A model generated the notes under the pieces. The model was not told where the DNA came from. It saw only the letters and a program-made list of their open reading frames with translations, and made no database searches. DNA of 64,000 nt, taken from assembly GCA_963682055.1 (NCBI GenBank), contig OY821743.1, forward strand, positions 27,390,702 through 27,454,701, written 5' to 3'. The stretch comes from Primula veris (lineage: Eukaryota; Streptophyta; Magnoliopsida; Ericales; Primulaceae). Positions 11,245 to 22,074 of this stretch are shown here, in pieces; positions within the stretch are counted from its first letter, which is position 1, and each line of letters opens with the position of its first letter. The position numbers and the translations under genes are program-made.

Positions 11245-13325
11245 ACAGTTCAGACTGTTTTTAAAATAGTTCAGTCTGTTTTTAAAATGACTTAAAAATA
11301 GTTCAGACTGTTGTTTTTAAAAAAAAAAGTTCAGACTGTTTAAAAAAAAACAGTTCGGACTGTTTTTAAAAAAAACAGTTCGGACTGTTTTTAAAAAAAA
11401 ACAGTTCGGATTGTTTTGAAAAAAAACAGTTCGGACTGTTTTGAAAAAAAAAAACAGTTCGGACTGTTTTGAAAAAAAAAAACAGTTCGGACTGTTTTGA
11501 AAAATAAAACAGTTCGGACTGTTTTGAAAAAAAAAACAGTTCGCACTGTTTTGAAAAAAAAACAGTTCGCACTGTTTTAAAAAAAAAACAGTTCGCACTG
11601 TTTTAAAAAAAAAACAGTTCGGACTGTTTTAAAAAAAAAATTTCGGACTGTTTTAAAAAAAAAAAAGTTCGGACTGTTTTTAAAAAAAAAAAGTTCGGAC
11701 TGTTTTAAAAAAAAAAAAGTTCGGACTGTTTTTAAAAAAAAAAAAAGTTCGGACTGTTTTTAAAAAAAACAGTCCGGACTGTTTTAACTGTTTTTAAAAA
11801 AAAACAGTCCGGACTGTTTTAAAAAAAAAACAGTCCGGACTGTTTTAAAAAAAAAACAGTCTGGACTGTTTTAAAAAGAAACAGTCCGGACTGTTTAAAA
11901 AAAAACAGTTCAGACTGTTTTTAAAATGACTTAAAAATAGTTCAGACTGTTTTTAAAAAAAAAACAGTTCAGACTGTTTTTTTTTTTAAAAAAAGTTCAG
12001 ACTGTTTTTAAAAAAAACCAGTTCAGACTGTTTTAAAAAAAACAGTTCGGACTGTTTTAAAAAAAAACAGTCCGGACTGTTTGAACAAAAAAAACAGTCC
12101 GGACTGTTTGAACAAAAAAAACAGTCCGGACTGTTTTAAAAAATAACAGTCCGGACTGTTTTAACTGTTTTTAAAAAAAAAGCAGTCCGGACTGTTTTTA
12201 AAAAAAACAGTCCGGACTGCTTTAAAAAAAAACCAGTGCGGACTGCTTTAAAAAAAAAACAGTGCGGACTGTTTTAAAAAAAACAGTTCAGACTGTTTTT
12301 AAAAAAAACAGTTCAGACTGTTTTTAAAATAGTTCGGACTGTTTTTAAAATGACTTAAAAACAGTTCAGACTGTTTTTAAAAAAAAAAAAGTTCGGACTG
12401 TTTTGAAAAAAACAGTCCGGACTGTTTTAAAAAAAACAGTGCTGTCCGGGCTGTTTTAAAAAAAAACAGTGCTGTCCGGGCTGTTTTAAAAAAAAATAGT
12501 GCGGACTGTTTTTAAAAAAAAACAGTCCGGACTGTTTTAAAAAAAAAACAGTCCGGACTGTTTTAAAAAATAACAGTCCGGACTGTTTTAAAAAATAACA
12601 GTCCGGACTGTTTTAACTGTTTTTAAAAAAAAACAATCCGGACTGTTTTTTAAAAAAACAGTCCGGACTGCTTTAAAAAAAAACAGTGCGGACTGTTTTT
12701 AAAAAAAACAGTGCGGACTGTTTTAAAAAAAACAGTTCCGACTGTTTAAAAAAAACAGTTCAGACTGTTTTTAAAATAGTTCAGACTGTTTTTAAAATGA
12801 CTTAAAAATAGTTCAGACTGTTTTTAAAAAAAAAAAGTTCAGACTGTTTTTTTAAAAAAAAAGTTCAGACTGTTTTTAAAAAAAAACAGTTCGGACTGTT
12901 TTGAAAAAAAAACAGTTCGGACTGTTTTTAAAAAAAAACAGTTCGGACTGTTTTGAAAAAAAAAACAGTTCGGACTGTTTTAAAAAAAAAACAGTTCGGA
13001 CTGTTTTAAAAAAAAAACTGTCCGGACTGTTTTAAAAAAAAAAAACAGACCGGACTGTTTTAAAAAAAACAGTGCGGTCCGGGCTGTTTTAAAAAAAAAC
13101 AGTGCGGACTGTTTTTAAAAAAAAACAGTCCGGACTGTTTAAAAAAAAACAGTCGGGACTGTTTTTAAAAAAAAACAGTTCGGACTGTTTTTAAAATGAC
13201 TTAAAAAAGTTTAGACTGTTTTTGGTTCAGACTGTTTTTGGTTCAGACTGTTTTTAAAATGACTTAAAATGGTTCAGACTGTTTTTAAAATGATTTAAAA
13301 TAGTTCAGACTGTTTTTTTTTTTGC
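11245..13325. repeat. Palindromic minisatellite, about 25-bp units
   Basis: Roughly eighty units, each a near-palindrome of the form CAGTYCGGACTGTTTT followed by an A-run. Many units are perfect palindromes (AAACAGTCCGGACTGTTT). Variants in the centre (TTCAGA, TTCGGA, TTCGCA, TCCGGA, TGCGGA) cluster into blocks. A longer sub-repeat with AAAATGACTTAAAA recurs near 11284, 11927, 12349, 12797 and 13196, showing a higher-order period of about 400-640 bp. The open frames in it are by-products of the repeat. Confidence 0.95.
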
Positions 13326-13617
13326 GTTTTTGGATTTTTGTTGATTTTATGAGTTTTTGTTTTATTTTTTGGGATTTTTAAAAAAAAAATCATATTTTTT
13401 CGGGGTTTTGCCTCTTTTAATTTTTTTTGCATTTTTTCATATTTTTTTTATTTTTGCATTTTTGTATTTTTATTTTCTGGAATTTTTTTATTTTTTTTGA
13501 TTTTTTACATTTTTATTGGTTAGTTAGGGGAAATGGACCAATCCTTAATTAGTTTCAATTTCATGGATCAATCCTTAAATACTTTTGTTTTCATGGACCA
13601 ATCCAAAATTTACCCGG
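13315..13617 (-). repeat. Right inverted arm of the foldback element
   Basis: Reverse complement of the left arm with scattered differences; three GGACCAATCC-type motifs. It is followed by the AAAATTTT duplication. Confidence 0.8.
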
Positions 13618-13625
13618 AAAATTTT

Positions 13626-15325
13626 ACTTGGCCAAATGTCTAGACGTGTTGTGTTGGGAAAAAAAAATTATCTATTGTAGTAATATTCCTTTATAAGAAA
13701 ATAGACCTTCAATGAAAATGATTCACATTATTTTCTTATATCAATTATTCTCCTTATTAATCATTAAGATACTTTTAATGAGTGATTCTGGTTATCTGCA
13801 TTAATTATAATTCCAATACAATCGCAATCGCAGTTTCATTTGAGAAGTTCTAAAGTTTTCCTATAAATAGTCTTACGACCTAAAGGAATTATTCATCCAT
13901 TATAACTGAGATGCTTTCAAGTCGATCGTGTTCATCGCACTTCGCCAATCTGGATGGTGTATACCATTGTTATTTTGGTGAATTTTGATGAATACCGATC
14001 AATTTGATAAACATTTCAACGATACTATAATACAAGCAACACATATGCCTATAAGTCTTGAGAAAACATCTACAAAATGGTCTGTTCATGTGAATTCATC
14101 ATTAATTAATTGTTAGACTATATATATAGTGTATGCAAGTATGATGAAATTACATGAGCATCGATCAATTTGTGTGATGTTTATCCTAGAATTAATCATG
14201 ATTCATTATAAGATGAGTTATAGGGCTAGGTGATGTTTTTCTTGATTGGTCTGTTGCATTCACGTTAATTATATGCAATCCCTAACGATTTTCTTGAATT
14301 TCATCCATTTTCAGCATAATTCTTGTTTAAATATCGTATTTTGTTTTGATTTCAAAAACATATGTGAAATAGTCTTTTTGAGATGGTGTTTCAGTTTTTA
14401 CATTATCAATTTACTTACATAAACGTAAAGTTGTCTCATCACTCTCCGATTTACTCCCAAAAGTATAAGCGACTTTCTACAAGTTCATAAATGGATAAAT
14501 AATTTTTTCAACTTTGTAAAATCATCAGAAAGATAGAAAAAAATAAAAAAAACTCACCCGCAGGTTGGAGAAAAAAAAGAAGGTATCTCAATTGAACATA
14601 TTTTCCAATATTTTATATTTAGCGTGCATTCACATTATTTAAGCCAAAGCGGCAAGCGGTACCGGTCTTGTATTAAATGTATTATCTTCTAATAACTTTG
14701 AATTTTGTTAAGAAAAAACAGCATGGGCTTCATTATAAATTTACAGGTCTGTATACTCTCAATTATTCCGTAAAAACTAAACTACATAAAGTGAAGGTAG
14801 AAGCTGGCAGACAGTCCTTACATACTTTTATGAAATTAACAATTATAACCAAGTATTTTTCATCAATCTAAATACAAAAAAGCATACTTTCTCACATTCT
14901 ACGAAACATGAAATTAATTTATTTTGATTTATAAGTGTTTCTTTATATTCTGATGAAAATGTATATATACTTTCATATTTTAGATATACAATCATTTTAA
15001 CAAGGTCATTGTATCTGAATTAAATAAATTACTTTATAATGAAAGTATGAGTAATCTGTAGTATGTTACACAATTTTAACAAATTATATTGGTTCTCCTA
15101 GCATGCCAGACGCTCACATAATAAAGAAAACAAACAATAGATGAAAATTAAACCTTTGTTCTTTCAGTATATAAACACAGTTAGAAAAGGAAGAATAATA
15201 TTTCAGAATATAATTCCATAGAATAATTCGTCGTTCAGAATTGTCGCCTATCGCCTATATAAATGACGGTAAGTAGCTGTTTTGCTAACGAGTGGCTCCG
15301 GGCATTGTTTAATTATTTTTTTTTA
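13626..15325 (+). repeat. Tandem unit 2 end and unit 3 start
   Basis: Bases 13626-14150 match 41350-41457 and 46315-46718 (for example TCTAGACGTGTTG, and the AAGTCGATCGTG block also at 4606). From 14150 a new unit begins, matching 9742-10515 and 46725-47640, then continues into sequence matching 1-330. It is cut at about 15325 by the LINE tail. No gene is seen. Confidence 0.75.
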
Positions 15326-15746
15326 ATTTGTTGGTGGGGAAAACCCACGTTTTTATTTTATTAATGAATTAAAAATAAAAAAGGTGGGGGAAAAACCCCA
15401 CACAAAAATAATTGGGCCAAAAGATCACCAATCTGGAAAAAACAGGTCCAAAACAATCAAATACAAAGTTACAAGGGTATAATAGAAAAAAATGACGTTT
15501 TTGCCTCCTCATCTTAGATATGGAACCTGATCGCGATCCATCTTCAGAATCCCTTCAAAGTCTAAGGGAAACTCTCTAGAGTTCGTAGTGATGATGTTCA
15601 TTACCTGTTTTGCTAAGAAATCCGCCGCTGCGTTTCCTCCTTTATAGGTATGTATTATCTCCACTTTCTTCTTTTCTATTACATCTCTAATATGTTCAAT
15701 TTCAGCGAAAATAGACCAGGGAATCCTCTCTTTTTTATGAATAATA
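15326..15746 (-). pseudogene. LINE copy 3, 3' part (C-terminal RNase H)
   Basis: Minus-strand translation of 15746-15509 gives IIHKKERIPWSIFAEIEHI, then KVEIIHTYKGGNAAADFLAK, the C-terminal half of a plant LINE RNase H, ending at a TAG before 15509. The 3' tail near 15330 carries GGGTTTTCCCCACC plus A-run as in copies 1 and 2. The upstream part of the same domain lies at 24132 onward, on the other side of Copia-B. Bases 15742-15746 (TAATA) are the Copia-B target duplication. Confidence 0.75.
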
Positions 15747-16140
15747 TGTTGTAAAAACATGTGAAAACATGGGTGTTTCCGAATGGTCACTGGACCAACT
15801 TCGAGTCATTATTTCGTGTAACAGCGCTGAGTTGTTTATACCGTACTCAACGTGGTTGAGTAGCCCGTGTGACGAGCTTCGTAACGGTATATCACATGAC
15901 CTATTCGGAGAATGGGTGTGAATACAAAGTGGTTTCAAAGTTGGTACCTCGGAAGCTCAAATCTGGAAAATCTGGAAAACGAAATGGTTAATGAGAAAAC
16001 CATTTAGAATAATCCCATATTGGAAGATTAAGAGTTAATCTTACAATATATATACCATACCAACCCATGTAGTTATTAAACTAACATGTCCACATACATC
16101 TAAGCGTATTAGTGTGTACCACACACGCGCGCTCGCTCGT

Positions 16141-16275
16141 GTCTCGGGTCTCGGGTCTCGGGTCTCGGGTCTCGGGCACGGGCACGGGCACGGGCACGGG
16201 CACGGGCTTGGGATTTGGGGAATGGGGAATGGGGAATGGGGAATGGGGAATGGGGAATGTCTCGGGTCTCGGGTT
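16141..16275 (+). repeat. GC-rich short tandem repeats in the Copia-B LTR
   Basis: Runs of TCTCGGG, then GGGCAC, then GAATGGG, then TCTCGGG again. The right LTR has the same block (22947-23103) with different copy numbers, including extra GATTTGG units and fewer GAATGGG units. The plus strand has many GGG or GGGG tracts spaced by 3 bases and could form G-quadruplexes. Confidence 0.9.
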
Positions 16276-16462
16276 TTGGGTCCAAACCCGAATATGGAGT
16301 TTTGTATAAATTACAAAAGCAGTCCCTAGAGTTTCCAGCAAGAGAAACGCCAGCAATAAATGGAATTGATTGCTGCGGTTTCAGAATTAAAGTGAGCGGA
16401 TTCTGGGGGTGTAACTCCCTTAATTGATGACCTATATTTATGGCTGCGGTTTCAGTAGAGCC

Positions 16463-16470
16463 TATAAAAG
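16463..16470 (+). promoter_or_regulatory. TATA box of the Copia-B LTR
   Basis: TATAAAAG followed by a CT-rich stretch and a purine-rich leader. The same box is at 23286-23293 in the right LTR. It would drive the element's transcript. Confidence 0.7.
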
Positions 16471-16872
16471 GCAGCCCTCCCCCTCTCATTCAAACACACC
16501 AGAACACACAACACAGCATAAGCATCATATAGAGAGAGAGAACCGCACCACCAACAGCTCGACCTGTGGTTCGGTGCCGGTTTCCATACGAGCCACTCTG
16601 AGATAGAAGTTGTACATTGGGAACAAAGTCCCGAAACCAGAAACCTTTAAAGGTGGTTCGGAAAATATTGTTTAAGGGAAACTGCTCAGCAGTTGCCTCT
16701 TCTTTTAATTTCTGTTATTTAATTTTCAGTCCTTTATTATTCTGTCCATTTAATTTCAGTACTGTTTCCTTTTTGTATTTTCTTTCCAGTACCTTTAGTT
16801 TCTGTAATTTACATTTTAGTCTTTCCTATTCTGTAATTTACTTTCCTGTAATTTAATTTCTAGTATTTACAT

Positions 16873-17190
16873 AACAGTCCGGGCAGTTTTTTTTTTAATA
16901 ACAGTCCGGTCAGTTTTTTATTGGTTAAAACCAGTCCGGCAGTTTCTTTTATTACAAAACAGTCCGGCAGTTTCTTAAAACCAGTCCGGCAGTTTCTTTT
17001 ATTCTTAAAACCAGTCCGGCAGTTTCTTTTATTCAAAACTAGTCCGGCAGTTTGTTTAAAACCAGTCCGGCAGTTTGTTAAAACCAGTCCGGCAGTTTCT
17101 GTAAAACCAGTCCGGCAGTTTCTTTGTTAAACCAGTCCGGCAGTTTCTTTATAACAGTCCGGCAGTTTCTTTATTACAGTCCAGCAGTTT
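16873..17190 (+). repeat. CAGTCCGGCAGTTT minisatellite in the Copia-B LTR
   Basis: Thirteen copies of a 19-27 base unit built on CAGTCCGGCAGTTTCTTT with AAAACC spacers. The right LTR (23697-23990) has twelve: the copy with CTGTAAAACC is missing there. The CAGTCCGG core is shared with the foldback minisatellite at 11245-13325. Confidence 0.92.
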
Positions 17191-17327
17191 TATTTATTTG
17201 TTGAGTCAGGAATTGTAATTTATATTCCAATTGTGAGAAATAAAATTGTTTATTTTCATTGCGTTCCTGTCTTCTTTATTTTATTGTCATTTCATTTATT
17301 GTATTCGAAATAGTACCAAAACCAACA

Positions 17328-17677
17328 ATCTTAAACAATATTATTTTTTGGTTTTTCTATTTTCGAAATAAGAAAGGACTTTTCTTTTTTATTTTATTGT
17401 TGTTGACGTCTCGGTTTTTATTCTCGCAAAATCATTGCTAGTTTACTAGAAATTGAAATTTGCACATAGAATAAATCCGAATTGGTTTTAATCTTTTTAT
17501 TCTAGTATACTATAAAGAATTCTTAGTGAAATCAAAAGTAATTTGATTTTCACGCTAGAATCTCTTTCGTTGGTTTTTATTCTTTTGAAGCAATCTAATT
17601 AAGTTATAATTAGTATTTGCGATAAAGAATTTAGTTTTCTTGCGAGAAACAAAACGGTTTTTATATTGTCATTTCAG
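17328..17677 (+). other. Copia-B leader, no recognisable primer site
   Basis: The LTR is followed directly by ATCTTAAACAATATT. No TGGTATCAGAGC and no other TGG-initiated tRNA complement is seen in the expected place. The rest is AT-rich leader up to the gag ATG. Confidence 0.6.
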
Positions 17678-18781
17678 ATGACTAATGAGGATCAAATACC
17701 CACCGTTTCTTCGGAAAACGTGCAGGGCGCACTTGTGATTGGCAGTAGCCATAACAATGCGAGCGCTGCGAGTGGGGGGGCTCAGGCTCAGGCTGAGGCC
17801 GAAGCTGCTGCGGCAAAGGCTGCGGCCGACGCTGCTGCGGCAGAGGCTGATGCTATGGCTGCGGCTGCGGCCGCAACACAGGCTGCTGCTAAGGCTGCGG
17901 CCAAGGCAGCGCTTGTGGCTGCGGCCAGGGCAAAGGGCAAGGCTCCGGCAACACCGGCGATGCCAATGTTGCCAACCTCTCAACTGGAGAGACCGGAAAA
18001 GTTTAGGGGCAACAACTTCAAACGTTGGCAGCAAAAGATGCTGTTTTATTTAACTGCCCTTAATCTGACCCGGTTTCTTAAGGAGTCTGCACCCGTCCTA
18101 AGCGAGGACGATGAGGACGTGCAGACGGTTTCGGCGGTGGAAGCGTGGAAACACGGTGACTACCTATGCCGGAACTACATCCTGTGTGCTCTGGATGACA
18201 CTCTCTTCAGTGTATTCGAGCCCAAGGCTTCTGCAAAGGAGCTTTGGGAGTCTCTCGAACGAAAGTACAAAGTGAATAACGCTGGCGCAAAGAAATTTGT
18301 CGTCACGGACTTTCACGAGTACATGATGACTGATGGGAAGAGTGTTATCGAGCAGGTAGAGTAACTCCAACTCATATACCATAGGCTTGAGGTTGAAGGG
18401 TTAGTTATCAACGAACCTTTCCAAGTGGCATTAATGATTGAGAAACTGCCACCTTCTTGGAAAGAGTTTCAAAACTACCTGAAACACAAGCGAAAGGCTA
18501 TGACCTTGGAGGGACTCATTGAGAGGCTCAATGTTGAGCAAAGCAACCGCCGATCCGGAAGGAAAAGCGGTGGCGGAGCAGGCAACGCGGTTGCCAAGGC
18601 CCATGTGGTTGAGGACGCTGTGTCTAAGCGGAAACGCTTTGACAGCGGAGTCGGTGCCTCTCTCAAGAAGAAATTCATGGGAGACTGCTTTGTGTGCAAC
18701 AAACCGGGCCATCGTGCCGCGGATTGTAAGATGCGCACCGACAAGCCCAACCCCCCCCCCCCCCCCCCCCCCCCCCAATGA
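17678..18781 (+). pseudogene. Copia-B gag, with one stop and a poly-C junction to pol
   Basis: The ATG at 17678 opens MTNEDQIPTVSSENV. Residues about 30-90 form an Ala-rich stretch with Lys, Glu and Gln, probably helical and unusual for copia gag. The UBN2-type gag core follows (RPEKFRGNNFKRWQQKM; LWESLERKYKV), then an in-frame TAA at 18362, then LPPSWKEFQNYLKHKRKAM and a CCHC zinc knuckle CFVCNKPGHRAADC (about 18689-18730). A run of 26 C at 18751-18776 then codes for prolines and ends in TGA; pol continues in another frame. Gag would form the particle. As it stands the protein is split by the stop, while the zinc knuckle is intact. Confidence 0.88.
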
Positions 18782-21700
18782 GGAAGTTCCAAGGGAAAGG
18801 GAGGAAGAGGGCACCTGCTCAGGCTAATGTGGCTGAGGGAGGAGATGATGCTGGACAGGACTATATGCATATGAGTGCGGTGGTCTCGGAAGTGAACCTG
18901 GTGGGGAGCAACCCAAAGGAATGGTGGCTGGACACAGGCGCCACTAGTCACATCTGTGCCAGCAAATGGATGTTCAAGACCTATACGGCCATGGACAATG
19001 AGAGCTGCTTCATGGGGAACTCGGCTACTTCCAGGGTGGAAGGAAAAGGAACCGTGCTGCTGAAGATGACTTCGGGAAAGGAGCTCACACTGAATGAAGT
19101 GCTCCATGTGCCGGAAATTCGCAAGAATCTGGTTTCCGGATCTGTTATGGTGAACAAAGGGTTTAAACTTGTATTTGAATCTGCTAAAATTGTAATCACC
19201 TTAAATGGAATGTATGTAGGCCGTGGCTATATGACCAACGGCATGTTTAAATTAAATGTTGGTACTCCGGCTCCTAAAGTCGAGTCTGCTATTGTGGGTA
19301 CTAAGGCTGAGGCCAGTACCAAGAATAATGTAACCGTTAATGTTGCCCAAGTGGCTAATAAAACTTCGTTTGCTTATTCTTGCGATTCATTTAATTTATG
19401 GCATGGTAGATTAGGTCATGTGAATTCTAATTCTATGAAGAAATTAATATCACTGAATCTACTGCCTAATTTTGCTTTTGATAAACAACATAAATGTGAA
19501 GTTTGTGTTGAGGCAAAATTAACCAAGTCTTCGTATCAACATATTGAACGAAGTACTGAACCTCTCGGTCTAATACACACGGATGTATGCGACTTAAAGT
19601 CTATACAAACGCGAGGAGGGAAAAAGTATTTCATCACTTTTATAGATGACTGTACTAGATACTGCTATGTCTACTTAATGAGAAGTAAAGATGAAGCGGT
19701 AGAGAAATTCGCTCTTTATAAGACCGAAGTAGAAAATCAACTCAATAAAAAGATTAAAATGTTAAGGAGTGATAGAGGCGGTGAATACGAGGCACCGTTT
19801 GCGCAGATATGCGCAGAAAATGGTATTGTACATCAAACCACAGCCCCATACTCTCCGGAGCAGAATGGGGTTGCCGAGCATAAGAATAGGACGCTCAAGG
19901 AAATGATGAATGCCATGTTAATAAGTTCTGGGTTACCCCAGAACATGTGGGGGGAAGCGCTGCTTTCCGCCAACTATGTATTGAACAAGCTACCGCATAA
20001 GAAGCGTGATAAACCACCTTATGAACTATGGAAAGGCCATAGGCCGAGCTATAAATTCTTAAGGGTTTGGGGTTGTCTCGCGAAGGTCCTTGTCTCGCTT
20101 CCAAAAAGAACGAGAATAGGGCCAAAGACGGTAGACTGTGTGTTCATAGGATATGCACAAAACAGTAGTGCTTATCGTTTTCTCGTGCACAAGTCGGATA
20201 ATCCCGATGTGCATGTAGATACTATCATCGAAGCTCGAGAAGCTTCTTTCTTCGAGGAGATCTTTCCCCGTAAGTCTTCCGTAACTGTAGAGACTGAGGA
20301 GTCAAACAGTGAGGAAAATGTGGGGGCAAGTGAACCGTTGGAGGAAGAAGAAGAAGAGCCTCGACGTAGTAAAAGGGCTAGAAAGGAAACGTCTTTCGGT
20401 CCAGATTTTGTAACCTTCATGATAGAAGGCGAACCGGCGACATTCAAACAAGCAATGTCATCCCCGGAAGCCCAATATTGGGAGGAGGCGATCAACAATG
20501 AGGTTGAATCAATATTACAAAATCACACTTGGGAACTAGTGGATTTACCACCCGGGTGTAAGCCACTAGGACACAAGTGGATCTTCAAGAGGAAGAGAAA
20601 GCTCGATGGAACGATCGAGAAATACAAGGCGAGACTTGTAGTAAAAGGTTTTAGACAAACCGAAGGTGTCGACTATTTCGACACCTATGCTCCTGTCTCC
20701 AGGAAGACGTCAATCCGGATAGTCATTGCTCTCGCAGCACTGTTCGATCTGGAAATAGATCAAATGGATGTTAAAACGGCTTTCTTGAATGGTGAGTTGG
20801 AAGAGGAAATTTACATGGAACAATCGGAAGGGTTTGTGGTTCCAGGTAAAGCTCACAAGGTGTGTAAACTTGTGAAGTCCTTGTATGGACTTAAACAAGC
20901 ACCTAAACAATGGCACGAAAAATTTGATAGAGTGATGCTATCAAACGGTTTTCGGATAAACGAATGTGACAAATGCGTCTACGTAAAAGGAAATGAAAAG
21001 GACTACGTGGTAGTCTGCCTCTACGTAGATGACATGATTATAATAGGGAGTATTGATAACATCAACTCCACTAAGAGAATGCTGTCACAAAAGTTCGAGA
21101 TGAAGGACTTGGGTGTCGCTGATGTAATACTTGGTATGAAAATTACCAAGACATCAGACGGATATGCGCTATCTCAAACTCACTATGTCAAGCAGATGCT
21201 TGACAAATTTGATAAAGATAGTAGAGCTACATCCAGAACTCCGATAGAGATCTCAACCACCCTGAAAAAGAATTTTGGGGAGAGTGTGAGACAATTGGAA
21301 TATTCTCGAATAATAGGCAGTCTGATGTACGTCATGAACTGTACTAGACCAGACATAGCCAACTCAATGAGTAGACTGAGTAGGTACACCAGTAATCCCA
21401 ATGAGGAACACTGGAAGGCCATCATGAGACTTCTCAGATACATGAGATACACAGCAGACCGAGGGTTGCATTATACCAGATATCCAGCTGTACTGGAAGG
21501 GTATTCTGATGCAAACTGGATCTCGGATTCCAACAGTACACGATCCACTAGCGGATATGTGTTCGTGATGGGAGGAGCAGCTGTCTCATGGAGATCATCC
21601 AAGCAGACGTGCATAGCTAGATCAACTATGGAATCCGAGTTCATAGCGTTGGATCTAGCAACAGAAGAGGCTGATTGGCTGAGAAGCTTTCTGGAAGGAA

Positions 21701-22074
21701 TTCCAATGTGGCCAAAACCTGTCCCAGCAATAAGCATGCACTGCGATAGTCAGTCGGCTATTGGACGGGCGCAGGATCATATGTATAATGGAAAGTCCCG
21801 ACATATTCGTCGGAGACATAAATCCGTAAGAGAATTGTTAGCTAACGGTGTGGTGTCATTAGATTTTGTGAGATCTAAAGACAATATAGCGGATCCATTT
21901 ACAAAAGGCTTGACTCAGGTAGGAGTTGAAGTTTCATCGAGGGGAATGGGGTTGAAGCCCATCAAACTGGAAACCTCCTCAGAGGCAACCCAACCCGAAC
22001 TGGATTCTCCAGCCTCGGGTTCAACGGGAAAACCAAACTGTGGGGGTGACCGAACAAAGCACTCGGGAACTTAA
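18778..22074 (+). CDS. Copia-B pol (protease, integrase, RT, RNase H), open
   Basis: Uninterrupted frame of 1,098 codons. Protease WWLDTGATS is at residues 49-57. The integrase zinc finger ([11 protein letters not shown]...CEVCVEAK) starts near residue 207. Integrase catalytic residues are D268, D332 and E367 (D-35-E kept). RT begins near residue 600 ([13 protein letters not shown]) with YVDDM near 748-752. RNase H has [19 protein letters not shown] and HCDSQSA, and ends ADPFTKGL, with about 45 extra residues after it. All catalytic motifs look intact, so pol could be active if joined to gag. The ATG at 18778 overlaps the last four bases of the gag frame, but pol in this group is normally made as a fusion with gag, so the separate start is probably produced by the poly-C tract. 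Confidence 0.93.
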   Translation: MRKFQGKGRKRAPAQANVAEGGDDAGQDYMHMSAVVSEVNLVGSNPKEWWLDTGATSHICASKWMFKTYTAMDNESCFMGNSATSRVEGKGTVLLKMTSGKELTLNEVLHVPEIRKNLVSGSVMVNKGFKLVFESAKIVITLNGMYVGRGYMTNGMFKLNVGTPAPKVESAIVGTKAEASTKNNVTVNVAQVANKTSFAYSCDSFNLWHGRLGHVNSNSMKKLISLNLLPNFAFDKQHKCEVCVEAKLTKSSYQHIERSTEPLGLIHTDVCDLKSIQTRGGKKYFITFIDDCTRYCYVYLMRSKDEAVEKFALYKTEVENQLNKKIKMLRSDRGGEYEAPFAQICAENGIVHQTTAPYSPEQNGVAEHKNRTLKEMMNAMLISSGLPQNMWGEALLSANYVLNKLPHKKRDKPPYELWKGHRPSYKFLRVWGCLAKVLVSLPKRTRIGPKTVDCVFIGYAQNSSAYRFLVHKSDNPDVHVDTIIEAREASFFEEIFPRKSSVTVETEESNSEENVGASEPLEEEEEEPRRSKRARKETSFGPDFVTFMIEGEPATFKQAMSSPEAQYWEEAINNEVESILQNHTWELVDLPPGCKPLGHKWIFKRKRKLDGTIEKYKARLVVKGFRQTEGVDYFDTYAPVSRKTSIRIVIALAALFDLEIDQMDVKTAFLNGELEEEIYMEQSEGFVVPGKAHKVCKLVKSLYGLKQAPKQWHEKFDRVMLSNGFRINECDKCVYVKGNEKDYVVVCLYVDDMIIIGSIDNINSTKRMLSQKFEMKDLGVADVILGMKITKTSDGYALSQTHYVKQMLDKFDKDSRATSRTPIEISTTLKKNFGESVRQLEYSRIIGSLMYVMNCTRPDIANSMSRLSRYTSNPNEEHWKAIMRLLRYMRYTADRGLHYTRYPAVLEGYSDANWISDSNSTRSTSGYVFVMGGAAVSWRSSKQTCIARSTMESEFIALDLATEEADWLRSFLEGIPMWPKPVPAISMHCDSQSAIGRAQDHMYNGKSRHIRRRHKSVRELLANGVVSLDFVRSKDNIADPFTKGLTQVGVEVSSRGMGLKPIKLETSSEATQPELDSPASGSTGKPNCGGDRTKHSGT

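Larger units (their letters stand above)
10893..13617. mobile_element. Foldback-like element with long inverted ends and palindromic minisatellite core
   Basis: About 2.7 kb. The left 350 bases and the reverse complement of the right 300 bases align throughout: the AAGGATTGGTCCA motif repeated near each tip, then A-rich sequence with GAGGCAAAACCCCGAAAAA, then AACAAAAATCC and CGCAAAAA just before the core. The core (about 11245-13325) is a minisatellite of palindromic units. The flanks are an 8-bp direct repeat, AAAATTTT, at 10885-10892 and 13618-13625. The related unit at 41330-41370 lacks all of this and has a single AATAAAATTT, an empty site. No transposase is present, so it is non-autonomous. 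The superfamily is unclear: an 8-bp duplication fits hAT, and long inverted ends fit MULE or foldback elements. Confidence 0.8.
15747..17327 (+). repeat. Copia-B left (5') LTR
   Basis: Unusually long for copia (1,581 bp). It holds a GC-rich short-repeat block (16141-16275), a TATA box at 16463-16470, and a 13-copy minisatellite (16873-17190). It ends GTACCAAAACCAACA. Confidence 0.93.

Noticed and set aside
11317..11598. Repetitive Phe-rich open frames across the minisatellite
   Set aside because: Produced by A/T runs and a short tandem repeat; no coding signal.
11245..13325. Array of palindromic units resembling a CRISPR array
   Set aside because: There are no unique spacers of constant length and no cas genes, and the host is a plant. 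The spacing sequence is just A-runs.
16112..16489. Open frames rich in Gly-His or Pro-Val repeats in the Copia-B LTRs
   Set aside because: They come from short tandem repeats inside a non-coding LTR.
18519..19107. Long minus- and plus-strand open frames overlapping Copia-B gag and the pol start
   Set aside because: Shadow frames of the coding strand, extended by the poly-C tract (Gly or Pro runs).
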